This document shows, in pieces, positions 1-13,157 of a stretch of 64,000 nucleotides of DNA. The notes under the pieces are model-generated. The model worked only from the letters and a program-made list of their open reading frames with translations. It made no database searches and was not told the DNA's origin. The translations under genes and the position numbers were made by a program. Position 1 is the stretch's first letter; the number at the start of each line of letters is the position of its first letter. The stretch is from Phanerodontia chrysosporium (taxonomy: Eukaryota; Basidiomycota; Agaricomycetes; Polyporales; Phanerochaetaceae): positions 496,001 through 560,000 of the forward strand of contig MJGA01000001.1 of NCBI GenBank assembly GCA_001910725.1, written 5' to 3'.

Positions 1-108
1 TCGCTATTCGCGCTCATCCAGAGTTTTACCATGGGAGGTATCGCTATTTCAGCGTGGATCGGCGCTGCCATCACTGGCATCCTTGCAGCGCTGGGTTTGA
101 GGGTGTAG
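1..108 (+). CDS. IFI6/IFI27-like small membrane protein, 3' end only
   Basis: Only the last exon is in the window. It is open from the first base and encodes 35 residues ending at TAG 106-108. The residues read ALIQSFTMGGIAISAWIG and end in a Gly/Ala/Ile-rich hydrophobic stretch. This lines up with the C-terminus of the complete gene 362 bp downstream (AIAQSVAMGGMSVWAWLS), so the two are tandem paralogues. The family is the interferon-induced 6-16 group: small, very hydrophobic, Gly-rich membrane proteins, best known from animal mitochondria and ER, with fungal members of unknown role. Family assignment rests on the paralogue; the N-terminus is missing. Confidence 0.6.
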   Translation, partial: SLFALIQSFTMGGIAISAWIGAAITGILAALGLRV

Positions 109-469
109 GTTGGATACATGCAGATGGCGATGTCGAGTCTACGAATGCGGCAACTGCAGATGCTTTAGTCGGATGGATTTCGGGAGGGTGCATAGAGTAC
201 ATGGTACGCAAAGCTGTCCGCCAATCACAGGCTGTTCTGCCCTTTCATGAAGGTTCTTGAGACTGCGGATTCCTCGCGTATTTGGAAGAGAACCGCTGCA
301 GACACAACCTTGTCAAACTCGACGGAGCACCACGCGGTTCCGTGCAAAGTAGAGTCAGGAGGAAGTCGCAGCATACACGCTTAAATACCCTGCAGATCCA
401 CAGAGACCACCCAAATCGCTCCGCATTCCATACATCGACCACCGCATTCAACCGTCGAAGAAGACTACA
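109..469. other. intergenic, between tandem IFI6-like genes
   Basis: This stretch holds the 3' region of the first IFI6-like gene and the promoter and 5' UTR of the second. I see no gene or clear regulatory motif in it. Confidence 0.5.
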
Positions 470-862
470 ATGGCAGCCCCAACACACAGAGCTCTGGCTG
501 CAGGTACGGACCTCCTCATTTTATGCATGCTACATTGAGTCTCACATACCTACAGTAGCTGGAGGCGTCGGGGGCCTTAGCATCGTCGGCCTCATCCCTG
601 CTATTCTGGGTATGATCGGGTTTGGTACTCTCGGTCCCATCGCAGGTATGTCTGTCCGTCCCTAGAGCCTCGTACAGCGTCAGAAATATTTACCTCTCTC
701 AACGCAGGAAGTCTGGCCGCGGCCATCCAGGCCTCAATTGGAAACGTAGCCGCCGGATCGGCGTTCGCCATCGCGCAGAGCGTGGCTATGGGCGGAATGA
801 GTGTCTGGGCATGGCTTAGTGCCGCAATCGGTGGAATGGTAGCTGGGCAAGCGATGGTATAA
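470..862 (+). CDS. IFI6/IFI27 (interferon-induced 6-16) family protein
   Basis: Three exons (470-503, 556-645, 708-862) join in frame to about 92 residues starting MAAPTHRALAA. Both introns have GTA...CAG borders. Exon 2 encodes a Gly-rich hydrophobic segment (GGVGGLSIVGLIPAILGMIG) and exon 3 a second one containing SAFAIAQSVAMGGMSVWAW. Two Gly/Ala-rich membrane helices in a protein under 100 residues is the hallmark of the 6-16 family (IFI6, IFI27/ISG12). The animal proteins act in mitochondrial and ER membranes and affect apoptosis and viral infection; the fungal role is unknown and I assign none. The upstream partial gene is a tandem paralogue. Confidence 0.75.
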
Positions 863-1450
863 TGACATGCACGTCTCCATGACCATACCGAAGTAGTCAG
901 CGTCTTCTCGTGAATGCTGCCGCCTCTGGGTTGACCCGCGTGTATACGATCTATTCTACTATCCTATACGCACAGAGGTGCCTTGTGTGCGACAGTTGAA
1001 CTGCCCTTGAGCGTGACGTCTCGAAGGTTGCGAAGTCGCTCCGTTCTCCAACCCGACATTTCTAGGTCATCCGACGTACCGTTGAGAGCGCTTGGACCAT
1101 CAGCAACGTCTCAATGGACCGTATAGAAGAGATTCGAATATTACATTGCTGGTGCAAAAACTCACATAACTATCCCGCCTGAACAAGCCTTCCGCTGGAC
1201 GACTCGCAGTAACTCAGCTGACAATCTCATCTTTGATTTGTATGCTGGGCCTTCTGTCGCAGCGAGAGCGACATGTTCGTCAAGAGCCAGAAGGTTGACG
1301 CAGAGGCGGAATGCGAGCGCGGCCGTGGACTTGACGGCCGAAGGCGCGAGGACAGAGACGCCTGTGCCACGTGCGTTTACATCATGGCCACGTGGTGGAC
1401 TAAAGGCCCTCAAAGTTGTGCAGACCGTTCTCCTCCGACAACTCGTAAAA
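863..1450. other. intergenic, IDH2 promoter region
   Basis: No gene is supported in this 588 bp stretch. Its 3' part should contain the promoter and 5' UTR of the isocitrate dehydrogenase gene, including two CACGTG motifs listed separately. Confidence 0.5.
1368..1394. promoter_or_regulatory. pair of CACGTG E-boxes upstream of IDH2
   Basis: Perfect palindromic CACGTG hexamers lie at 1368-1373 and 1389-1394, 21 bp centre to centre (about two helical turns) and 57-83 bp before the ATG. CACGTG is the core site of bHLH factors such as Cbf1/Pho4 and of USF/SREBP-like proteins. The motif is seen; factor binding is inferred. CACGTG also occurs elsewhere in this window, so a single site would be weak evidence; the close pairing is what stands out. 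Confidence 0.4.
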
Positions 1451-3118
<1,668 letters not shown>

Positions 3119-3868
3119 TAGACTCTAGAGCCCTGATCGTGTAGACATCTAATACCTTACTGGCTGCTAACTATGATATTCCCTTTGGACTGGCGCCGCC
3201 TGGGTGGGAGATTGTGTCTAGCTATCGCGCCGGTCTGTTTACCGGTGCCCCTGTGGCTAGAAGCTCGCGCGTCCCGGTGGCTGTTCTTTTTGCTTGCCGC
3301 GGCAGGGCCTGAACAAAGGCTCGTCGCGAGGGGGGCGACGCGCTTTGCGGCCGCGAAGACGCCGCTTTGGCTGGTGAAACATTGACGCAGAATGGAGTGC
3401 GGGTGGGTGAGGATGGCTGGGAGCGCAATCATACACGTTCTCGTGAAGGTGTTTTGTCGTGGTTGTGTGCCGGCTATGCGGAGGACGGAAGTAAAACTCG
3501 AGATGATACACGATGTGATGGGGCGAGCGTGGGAACTTTGGCGGGCTGCGCTTTAGCATCATAAAACTCGGACTCGCAGCTCTCTCCCGGTTTCTCTTTG
3601 CGACGATAACCAAACCTTCCACGCCTACCGAGGCAACCACTCCCATAAACCCCCACTCGCCCTACAGGGCAAAGCCATCTACCTTACACAATTCTTCCAA
3701 CTTCCTGGTGAGCGACGCGCCGACATTGCCAGCGTAGCACCCTGCTGACGAAAGGCCGCAGTCGTCTCCACGCACTTTTTCCCGACCAGAAACAGTAAAA
3801 CCTCCAAAAACATCTCATAACTCGCCAACGACAATTCGTGTATAACCAGAATACTCTTAACGAACGAA
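3119..3868. other. intergenic, IDH2 3' end and SSD1 5' region
   Basis: This 750 bp region lies between same-strand genes. The last 200 bp are A/C-rich, as expected of a fungal 5' UTR. I see no supported gene. Confidence 0.5.
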
Positions 3869-6800
3869 ATGACAGACGAAGTCACGCCGCAGACGCAACC
3901 CAGCGCGCCCAAGAAGGAGGAGAAGGCAGGAGAGAAAAAGCCGTCGCCTAATGGCGGTCAGGGGGCAGCAAGGGGTCCGAGGAGAAACATGTCGCGTTCT
4001 GGCTCGACCAGCGGGGCCCGAACAACAACGGTCCGCAGCGCCCCTCGTCTGGCGCGAGTAACAGACGCAATCCATCCAACCCTCCCACCACTGGCGGTGA
4101 CGCCGACGCGAAGAAGACCAGCAACGACAATGCTGGAGGCAGGAAGCCGACAACCAGCGTCCCAAGTCCCAGAGCAATGGCAATGCCCGCGGCGGCAACC
4201 GCAGGCCGTCCCAGGGTAACCGTAACAACAGAGACAGTGTGTCCAGGCAGAACAGCGGCAAGCAGAGCTCTGGCTCTCCTGCGAACGCTGGCGCCCCCGC
4301 CGAGGGAACGAGCGATGCGCTCTCCTCTCTGCAACGCGTCATCGCTGATCTCAAGACCACGACTCCTTCCGCCCAGTCTGCCAACATGAGCAATCCCATG
4401 AACGCCTCGGCCCCTGTCCCGATCCCTGCCAGCCAGAGCGGCTCCAACCTACCTGCCAACGCTCCTGTTTTCCAGCCTGGTGCTGTCGCATTCCCTGGCA
4501 CTGCTGGTAATGAGCCTCCCAGGCATCGCAAGGCGGCCTCGCTTGGCGCAGGCTCGCTCCCCGGCAACTTCAACTCTTTCTCTCCCAATCTCGGTTCCAT
4601 GATGGAGGACGTCGAAGAGGGCCCCGGAGGAGGATCCTTCGAGGAGGGCGAAATCCAGGAGGCTCCTATGCCCGCCACCCACCAGCGCCGCTCGCTCTCG
4701 CAGAGCTTCACTGCTCCACGCTTTGCCGCGCTTGCGGCGCAACAGGAGGAGTCCGGCGGCTCCACTGGCCGTCCTCAGCTTGCGCCGAACTTCATGTTTG
4801 GCCGCAGGCGCCCCAGCGCGGCCATGCCTATGGGGCCACCTATCAACGAGGAAGATATGGGCTTCCAGTTCCCCCAGCAGAACGCCCAGCAGAACTTCAA
4901 CATCGAATCGCAGCAGGAGCAGAACTCGCACAGGAGGACCGAGAGCTCCGGCGAAATCTCAGGTATCATGGCGGAGCAGGTGCGTACGCCTCGTGTGCAG
5001 ATCCTTCATTTCGACCTAATTGTCACCGTACCAGATTGCCATTCAGACGCAGATCGAAGCCTTGCAGCAACAGCAACAGGCGCTTTACCAGCAGCAACTC
5101 GCTCAGAACCAAGTCCTCTCTTATCAGACCGCTGGTCTTGCCCCGCCTCGAGGCGGCGCTCACCGCCGAGTGCACAGCACTCTGCCTGTTGGAATGGGCA
5201 TCAGCGCGGCGTTCGCCGGTCCTCAGTCGGCGATGGGGCAGTTCGGTCAGCTGGGCAACCTCGGAATGGGCTTGGACGGGCAGGGGGCAGGTATTCCCCG
5301 CGGCCACGGCAGGCGTCACAGTGTGAACGTCCTCAACAAGACGACTGGGCAGCCGAGCCTTGGATCCATGTTCCCAAACAATTCAGACGGCTTCGACGAT
5401 GGCTTCGTGCCTCCTGCTGGTCTCGCCGGCTCTCAGCACGCTCGCTCCGACTCAACCTGGCGTATCAACGGCGGAGTTGGCGGCCTGCAGTCCGCACCCT
5501 TCACCGCGGACTTGGCTCAGGCTCAGGCTCAGCTCCAGAGTTTGCAGCAGTTCCGCGCTGCGGCTGGCGGCCACCACCACAAGATGCCGTCGTTCAGCTT
5601 CCCCAACATGCTGCCGAACATGATGGCAGCGAACATGATGGGTCTCGGCCTCGGCGGCATGAACATCCTCCAACAGCAGCACCAGCAGTTCCAGTCGCAG
5701 CTCCAGCAGCAGTCTAACCAACCCCAGCGCAAGTCGCTGTTCGCTCCTTACCTTCCCCAGGCTTCTCTGCCCCCGCTCCTTGCGGCAGGCAAGCTGGTCG
5801 TCGGTATCCTACGTGTCAACAAACGTAATCGCTCGGACGCCTATGTTGCGACTGAGGTGCTGGACGCCGATATCTATATTTGTGGTTCCAAGGATCGTAA
5901 CCGTGCGCTGGAAGGCGACATCGTCGCTGTCGAGCTCCTGGACGTCGATGAAGTCTGGGGCACGAAGAAGGAGAAGGAGGAGAAGAAGAGGAAGAAGGAA
6001 GAAAACTCTGCGTACGATCTCAAGGGCACAGCTGTCCGCAAGAACGACAAGAAGAAGGACGATGTCGAGGTTGAGGGTCAGGGCTTGATGCTCTTCGAGG
6101 ATGAAGAGTAAGTGGCCTTCTCACCAACGTTGATAGTGCGCTAAACGTCTTGCAGAGTTACCGACGAAGTCAAGCCTCAATTCGCCGGTCACGTCGTTGC
6201 TGTCGTCGAGCGTATGCCCGGCCAACTCTTCTCCGGCACCCTGGGTCTCCTCCGTCCTTCGTCGGCGGCCACCAAGGAGAAGCAGGAGGCTGAGCGTCGC
6301 GAGCGCGAGGGTGATAAGGGTGACGAACCCCGCCGCCCCATCGAGCGTCCAAAGATCGTCTGGTTCAAGCCGACCGACAAGCGTGTCCCGCTTATCGCTA
6401 TCCCCACCGAGCAGGCTCCTCCGGACTTTGTCCAGAACTCCGAGGCGTACGCCAACAAGCTCTTCGTCGCATGCATTAAACGTCACGTATGTGAATTCAA
6501 CTTCAACTCTATGGCGCCTGTATTGACGTTGTTTGTAGCCGATCAGCTCTCTCCATCCCTTCGGTACTCTGGTCGAGGAGCTTGGTCCCATCGGTGACAT
6601 CGAAGTCGAGACCAGTGCCCTGCTCAAGGATTGCAACTTCCCTACGGAGGACTTCACCGAGAACGTTCTCAAATGCTTGCCTCCTATCCCCTGGACGTGA
6701 GTCGGATCACTGTACAATCTCTATTGTCGCTCACAGGTGCATCTAGCATTCCTGAGAGGGAGCTCGAAATTCGCAAGGACCTCCGCGGCGAGCGTATCTT

Positions 6801-8767
6801 CACGATTGACCCTGACACTGCGAAGGACCTTGATGATGCGCTCTCGATCAAGATCAATGAAGACGGCACCTACGATGTCGGTGTCCACGTCGCAGACGTG
6901 TCATACTTCGTCAAGCCCAATACTGCTCTTGATCGCGATGCCCGCAAGCGTGCTACCAGTGTCTATCTCGTCCAGCGCTCTGTTCCCATGCTCCCTCCCG
7001 CTCTGAGCGAGCAGCTCTGCAGCCTCCTGCCCGGTCAGGAGCGCCTCGCATTCTCTGTCATCTTCACCATGACAAAGGAGGCTAAGGTAGTCAAGAAGTG
7101 GTTCGGCAGGACCATCGTCAAGTAAGTGCGATGGGTCTTCCGTTTGTAATGTGAGGCTGACGTCGGTTTCAGGTCTGCTGCCAAGCTCAGCTATAGCGAT
7201 GTCCAGAATGTCATCGAGGGCAAGCCCCTCGGCGAGGTGCCTGTGTCTCCCGAGCACAACGCTGGCGACATTTCGCACGACATCAAGATCCTTGACGACC
7301 TTGCGAAGCAGCTGCGCGAGCGCCGCCTCAGAACGGCGCGATCAGCAGCGAATCGTATGAGCTCAAGTTCTCGTTGGACGAGAATGGCATGCCGACGGAC
7401 TGCACCTCGTACGAGCGTACTGAAGCGCACAGCCTTGTCGAGGAGGTGAGCTTGGTGGTTTTAATCTATACAGGCCGCCCTAATCCTATCATCCCCTTAG
7501 TTCATGCTTGCGACCAACATTGCTGTTGCTCAGCAAATTGCTGTGCACTTCCCGAGCAGGCTCTGCTTCGCCGTCACGATAACCCTCTCGAGCGTCGCCT
7601 GGTAGGCCCCTTCTTGTTCTACTATTCTTCACGCACTCAACAATCACGTAGAATGCGTTCGCGGAGCGTGCTGAACGCCTTGGTTACAAGATGGACGTCT
7701 CGTCCTCAGGTGCTCTCATGCGCTCGCTCAAGGCGATCCCGGACCCACCGCTCGTCGTATCATGGAGATCTTGCTCCAGAAGGCTACTCAGCGTGCGAAG
7801 TATTTCTGCGCTGGCATGCTCGATATCGCGAAGTACGGTCACTACGCGCTGAATGTCCCGCTTTACACGCACTTCACTTCCCCTATCCGTCGCTACGCCG
7901 ATGTCCTCGTTCACCGTCAGCTCGACGCCATCCTGCAAGTCGCTGCGCCTGGCGAGGCCCCGAAGTTCACCATGGACCGCGATGCTGTTGCCAAGGTTGC
8001 ACAGCAATGCAACATGTACGTGGTTCGACGACTGACCCTGGTACTCTTACTCATTTGATTCCGTGTCAACAGCAAGCAAGACTCTGCGCGCCTTGCTCAG
8101 GAGCAGTCCGCTCACTTGTTCCTCTGCATCCTCATCCACGACCTTACCCAGCGCTACGGCCCTGTCATCCGTCAGGCCAAGGTCGTTGGTGTCCTCGACG
8201 CTGCTTTCGACGTCTACGTGCCCGAGTTCGGCATCGAGAAGCGTGTGCATGTCGACCAGATGCCTATCGACGTAAGTTATCTATCACTGCACTGCACATG
8301 AGAGAGATGTCTGACCGATACCATAGAACCACGTGTACGACGAGCACAAGCACACACTCCAGATCTACTGGTCTGAGCGCGACGTCATTACTTGGCTGGC
8401 GGAGAACAGCGACGACGAGCACCTCAAGAAGGTCAAACAGAACGCCGAGCAGCATGCTCTCAAGATGGAGGTTGCGTCCCGCTCGCTCAATGATGAACAG
8501 GCGCTGTTCGATGAGGACGACCAAGACGAGATTGTCCTCGAGCGTCCTGGCGAAGCAGAGACTGTCGAGACTTCCAAGCAGAGGCTCCTTTCCAAGGCCA
8601 AGGTCCAGCCTGTCTTCGAGGGCTTGAAGGTGACTCCCGCCGGCCACAAGATCCAGGAGATCCGGGAAATGCAGACCGTCCCTGTCATCGTCACCGCAGA
8701 CCTCACCAAGAGCCCGCCGGTCATCAAGGTCTACAGTGTCAACCCCTACGCGACCGAGCAGAAGTAA
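3869..8767 (+). CDS. SSD1: SSD1/Dis3L2-type RNB-domain RNA-binding protein (frame broken five times)
   Basis: A protein of roughly 1,400 residues. The N-terminus is a long low-complexity Gln/Asn/Ser/Gly region with a poly-Q tract (near 5060-5100). A cold-shock-like domain follows (AAGKLVVGILRVNKRNRSDA), then the RNB domain (FTIDPDTAKDLDDALS, YLVQRSVPMLPPALSEQLCS, FTSPIRRYADVLVHRQLD) and a C-terminal S1-like part ending NPYATEQK at 8767. Ssd1-family proteins bind mRNAs for cell-wall and polarity factors. All four RNase II catalytic aspartates are present (D-x5-D-x-DD). Introns include 4981-5031 and 8273-8326. The frame breaks at 3961-3965, 4147-4148, 7327-7330, 7551-7553 and 7744-7746; each is mended by one extra G or C. 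Conservation across the breaks argues for sequence error rather than decay, but a young pseudogene is possible. Confidence 0.85.
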
Positions 8768-11126
8768 ATCGTCCGCAAGGTCCCACATACTCGTCGACAG
8801 GAACAGTTCTTTTAGGGATGGATATTGGATGAAATGAAGTAATATGGTTGCCGCACTCCTCTTCCTCTTCTTCGCTACTTACAACGTCACCGGAAAGCAT
8901 CCCTCGTTGTATGCTGTATGGGTTTGGTATCTCGCTCGCGTCTTTGTAATTGCTTCGCCTTTCATTTGCTCATAATCTGAGCCTGCTACGACTAGCATGA
9001 TTACGATGTCTTCTACGCACTTACCCATGTGTCCTCCATGTGTAATTCTAATGAACGTTCGTACTATACTACATCAATGGAGCTTGTACACGTTTCTGTC
9101 CATTTCTTGCGGGCCTGTGTGCTAAGACACGGCAAGACTAGGCTGTAAGATACAGCAAGCCGCTTGAGCGAAAACGAGAACATGAGCTTTGAGCGACCGA
9201 GCGCCATGACGCTAGCGGCCAAATACTCGTAAACACTTGCCAAACCACGTATTTCGCTTCACATCGACATTCGACCACGGCCCATCGCCTGGTGCACCTA
9301 CCGTTTACCTAACTCCAGAGCGTATGAACTGTGAATAGTCTAAGGCTTACCCTCTAATACCCAATTTAACAGGGGAAACGCCGACCGAGTTCTGACCACA
9401 CGCCATCCACAGATCACAGGCCAAAAGCACGGCTGCCCCAAGAGTTATTGAAGAATGTGATATTCGACCACTTGTCTCAGGCGCATTGAACGTTGGCTGG
9501 TTCCGCACTATCCGACGGCTGACTGTCCCTCAAATGGACACTCATTCCTACGACACTATACAATGCGTCATCAACATTATTTCGCTAAATATGACAGAGC
9601 TGAGAATACATCTCGGTACGGTTTGCACCGAATGTGCGTGTCATTATGTCCTCTACCGTGGTTGACCTGTCTGATGCACCTTTAGTAGACGATGCGCGCT
9701 GTCCGCACGTAGAAATTGTACCAAGTTGCAAACGCTCATCATCGGGCTTCCGTTCATCGTCGGCAAGCCAAACACAACTTTGAGTATGCTGTTCTGGTTT
9801 TCTGCCCTTGCGACCATGCTCCGCTTCTCGCCTCTCGGCCACTTCCCCCCAGACTTCAAGGAACTCATACTATCATCACCGGTCTGCGAAGCGTTCATAG
9901 GACCTGGGAGGACAATTGCCTACGAGACCATGCTCAGTGGTTTATAGAGCCTGCGCTACGATCTTCCCTCGATGAGTTGGACCAGGCATTATTGTTGTCG
10001 TTGACGATCGCTCCATGAACAAAATCATCATCGACGACGGTGACTGCTGGCGAAGCCCGCTAAGTCAAGATGCGTTCTTTCCGTTTGTCTTTCCGCTGTT
10101 GTCTAAGCGCGGTGTTCTGCATTTCCGGCCTGCATATTCTGATACTCGGGATAGCTAGTAAGTCGTTAAATCTTCGTGCTATGTGTAGCCACTGATTCAA
10201 AGGCCTGGCAGACTGTCCCAAGCTCTACTTGGGAGAGAGGGCTAGTTATAACGATCTGTACGATACGACGCATACAAACTCCACCAAAATTCAATCGTCT
10301 GATCACCGCAGCTCTCCCTCATGCCCGCGTCAAGATGATTTACGCTCTTCGGTGTGCGGCGCACTTCCTCCAGGGTTCTCCGTTCGCCAATAGGTATCTC
10401 TTCGCTCCTAAAATGACATCCAAGGGTCAGGCTTGAGATGTGCCCGCAGCGCCTTTCCAGGTGCGTACCTCAGTGTCGTTGTTGGAGAAATGCAGGCAGC
10501 ACCATAGCAAGCCGAAGCAAGCTAGGAGATCCCAGCATCCCATGATGTCGCGTAAGTAGGTATCGCTTGAGGTATGGCGAAGGCGCAGCTCACCTCCATC
10601 TGGGATTATATAGTACTCCGTGAGCTCCGTCGGTCACTTGTCCCAGCAGCACAGGCCTTGTCGCGGTCTGCCCTGGGAAGAAACCAGGCCGATCGGGACG
10701 AGGCCAGCGTTACCGAGTCTCGACCTCCACAGTCCGAAGACGACAGAAGTCAATTGCTCCAAGCCATCACCTCCCCTGTCGATCCTACCCCTAAACCTGC
10801 TACGGTCTGATATTTGCACATTCCCACGGTGACCTATCATGCGTCACACAGCGATCGTACTGAGTAACCAGGGAATATAGTCACAAGTGCCAGACGGACG
10901 GTCCGCGCATCGATTCGGAGCGATCCTCGAGGCTGGTCATACAAACCAAAATTGAGGTAAGTGAACACGCACAGTTCTCATGCGGCGGACACGAGGCATA
11001 TCGAGAGAGTTTTAAGTATCAAAGCTCGATTCACGATACCGGGAAGTTGTGCAATCGCCACAAAGTAAGCATTCGTCTCATCTTCATATACTCCCGGACG
11101 CTGACTGCCCGAAGTCCCAGCACCGG
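8768..11126. other. long stretch with no recognisable gene
   Basis: The first 300 bp are SSD1 3' UTR. From about 9.6 to 10.4 kb there are short hydrophobic open frames, for example around 9726-9947, but none extends across plausible introns or resembles a family I know. Base composition is lower in GC than in the flanking genes. It may hold decayed genes or a long spacer; I call nothing here. Confidence 0.4.
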
Positions 11127-12250
11127 ATGGTCGACATTCCCGCTGACGTTGTCGACGAAGTGTTCCGCCTACTTCGACCTCCGCGCGTCCCAGCATTGCC
11201 TGCACCGAAAACTGCGAGGGTCAAACAAGCCCTCCACGCCTGCACGCTCGTCTCCCGCAGCTGGAGAGCACTCGCGCAGCCTCATCTCTTCGACGATGTC
11301 AACTACTCTTTCATGAATATCCGAGGTGACACAGGAGCATTGCAGATTACAGGAACCGAAGCCCGCTGGGGATGGTCGTCTGTCCACCTACAATGGCCGC
11401 CGCTCAAGACCTTTTCTGCCTTCTACGACTTCCTCCGTGGATGCCCGGCTCTCGCGCGGTGTGTCCACAGGCTATCCACAGTAGCTTTGTTCCCAGGTCA
11501 TCCGTACGAGCCCGAAAACGGGGCGACAGAAGCAATCCCACTCTTTTCCTTCATCGGACTGTTGCAGCTACTCCCGTCGCTCCAGAAACTCAGTCTTCGC
11601 GAGTTGAAACTAGATGTGCCACGCGGGCACCGATTTACGCGCCTCGAGTAGCCATTCGCTCGACAAACTCGAGATCTCTAACGGCGCCGTCAGGCTAACC
11701 CGCTCGGTGCTCGCAGGGATACTGGGATGCTTCAGGGCGATCGGGTCGCTCGATGTTCATATGTACACTTTCGAGCTATCCGACCCTCCCTCTGATGCCG
11801 AACTGGCGAACTCACTAGTCCTGTCAGGCCGAGCAGCGGTCGAACACCTTGAAATCGCGATCATGACGGACCCTCGCACGTATGACGAGGTGCTCTCGAA
11901 GTTCCTTGACCTCGCACGCATAGCGAGCATTGTCATCTTCCCATCTTGGCGGTTCTGGGCGTATCAGTCTCTCGTGGACGCCGCAAGCCCTCGCTTACGA
12001 GAGGCGACTGTGACTGTTCGTCCGAACGATGACATAGGTATGAGATTGTGCCCCGTTCCGACAGCCCGCCGTAACGGTGCTCATACCCGATCCAGCACTA
12101 CCCGGCCTCACAGTCTCGTTTGCGTCGTGCCCCATGAGAAAGCGGGCCTGTTGTTTCTGCTTGTGCTATGGTACAGAGACTCAGTATACCATGCGTCGTT
12201 TCTTCAAGAGAGCCTGTTTCCTCCGTCCACCTCAATGCGCTGGCCAGTAA
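11127..12250 (+). pseudogene. F-box-like protein gene with a frame break
   Basis: The N-terminus reads MVDIPADVVDEVFRLL, then HACTLVSRSWRALAQPHLFDDV, the typical fungal F-box: a Leu/Ile-Pro start and a Cys-x-Leu-Val-Ser-x-x-Trp helix. F-box proteins recruit substrates to SCF ubiquitin ligases. The first frame stops at TAG 11649-11651, but a second frame continues at once with LDKLEISNGAVRLTRSVLAG and SGRAAVEHLEIAIMTDP, LRR-like segments expected downstream of an F-box. The shift is +1 or -2. A possible intron 12038-12095 leads to a stop at 12250, which would overlap the convergent SDR gene by 47 bp. The 3' end is uncertain. It could be an intact gene with a sequence error. Confidence 0.5.
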
Positions 12251-13157
12251 TGAATCCGCACCTTGTGACATGTATGAGCACGGGTCGAAGTGGACGAAGA
12301 CAAGACAAACATACTTCATCAAGAACAGGTAAGCCTCTGCGACCTCCTCTGGAGAGCCGATGTGCCCAACGAGCAGTCTCTTTCCGGCGGCCTCATACAT
12401 TGCCTGCCGGGCGGCAGGCTCCATGTCCTTCCAGAGCTACAGACCATGAGCACAAAAATCACCATCAAGTTCACTCCATTTTACTCACCTCGGTGTCAAC
12501 AAGGCCAGGGCAGACGACGTTCACGCGCACCGGCGCGAGGTCGACAGCCAGGCCACGTACGAGGGCATCGACGGCGCCGAGAATACTCGTAATGAGTGAC
12601 CAGCCCTTGGGAGGCCGTGCGATAGCGGAGCCTGTCCGAACTGAGCCCATGATACACAGGAGGTGCAGTAGGGTGCGTACCGATTGTCAGGATGATGGAT
12701 CCACCGGGGCGAATCTTGATAGACTGCGCCGCCTGGGCTGCACCCCAGAAGCGGACGTCGAACGCGTCTAGCAGATTATGAGCGAGAGTACAAGGAGAAA
12801 CAATAAGGCGTGTCCACCTCTGTGATCGTCGAGACTAAGCGTCCCGGGGAAGCCGACGCGGAGCGGATCACCGCTCGTCCAGACGAAATGGTCAACCTCG
12901 CCGACACGCTCGCAGAACGCACGCACGGACGCGAGGTCGTGCGCGTCGAGCGCGTCGCTCGCGATAGTGCCCGTGACGGCGGCGCCGGCGAGCTCCCCGC
13001 GCAGCCGCTCGGCGGTGCTCTGCGCCTTCTCGAGTGTCGTGCCCACGACGACGACGTGCGCCGCCTGGGAGAGCAGACTCGCTTTTGCGACGCCGTAGCC
13101 GATGCCGGAGGTGCCCCCGACGACGACGATTGTCTTGCCTGCGAGCGTTGCAACCAT
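12204..13157 (-). CDS. short-chain dehydrogenase/reductase, atypical active site
   Basis: Five exons (13157-12818, 12767-12681, 12631-12489, 12436-12315, 12261-12204) join in frame to 249 residues, the normal SDR length. The Rossmann motif GGTSGIGYG sits at residues 14-22, LAVDLAPVRVNVVCPGLVDTE later, and the end CGFITGQRIEVDGGNRLS is the usual SDR tail. Where most classical SDRs have Tyr-x-x-x-Lys, this protein reads ARPPKGWSLITSILGAVDAL, with no YxxxK. Enzymatic activity is therefore uncertain and the substrate unknown. It may belong to a divergent fungal SDR subgroup. It converges on the F-box gene and diverges from HIS6. Confidence 0.85.

Noticed and set aside
9726..9947. Hydrophobic open frame that could be a small membrane protein
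   Set aside because: No family resemblance, no convincing splice partners, and the neighbouring frames look equally random.
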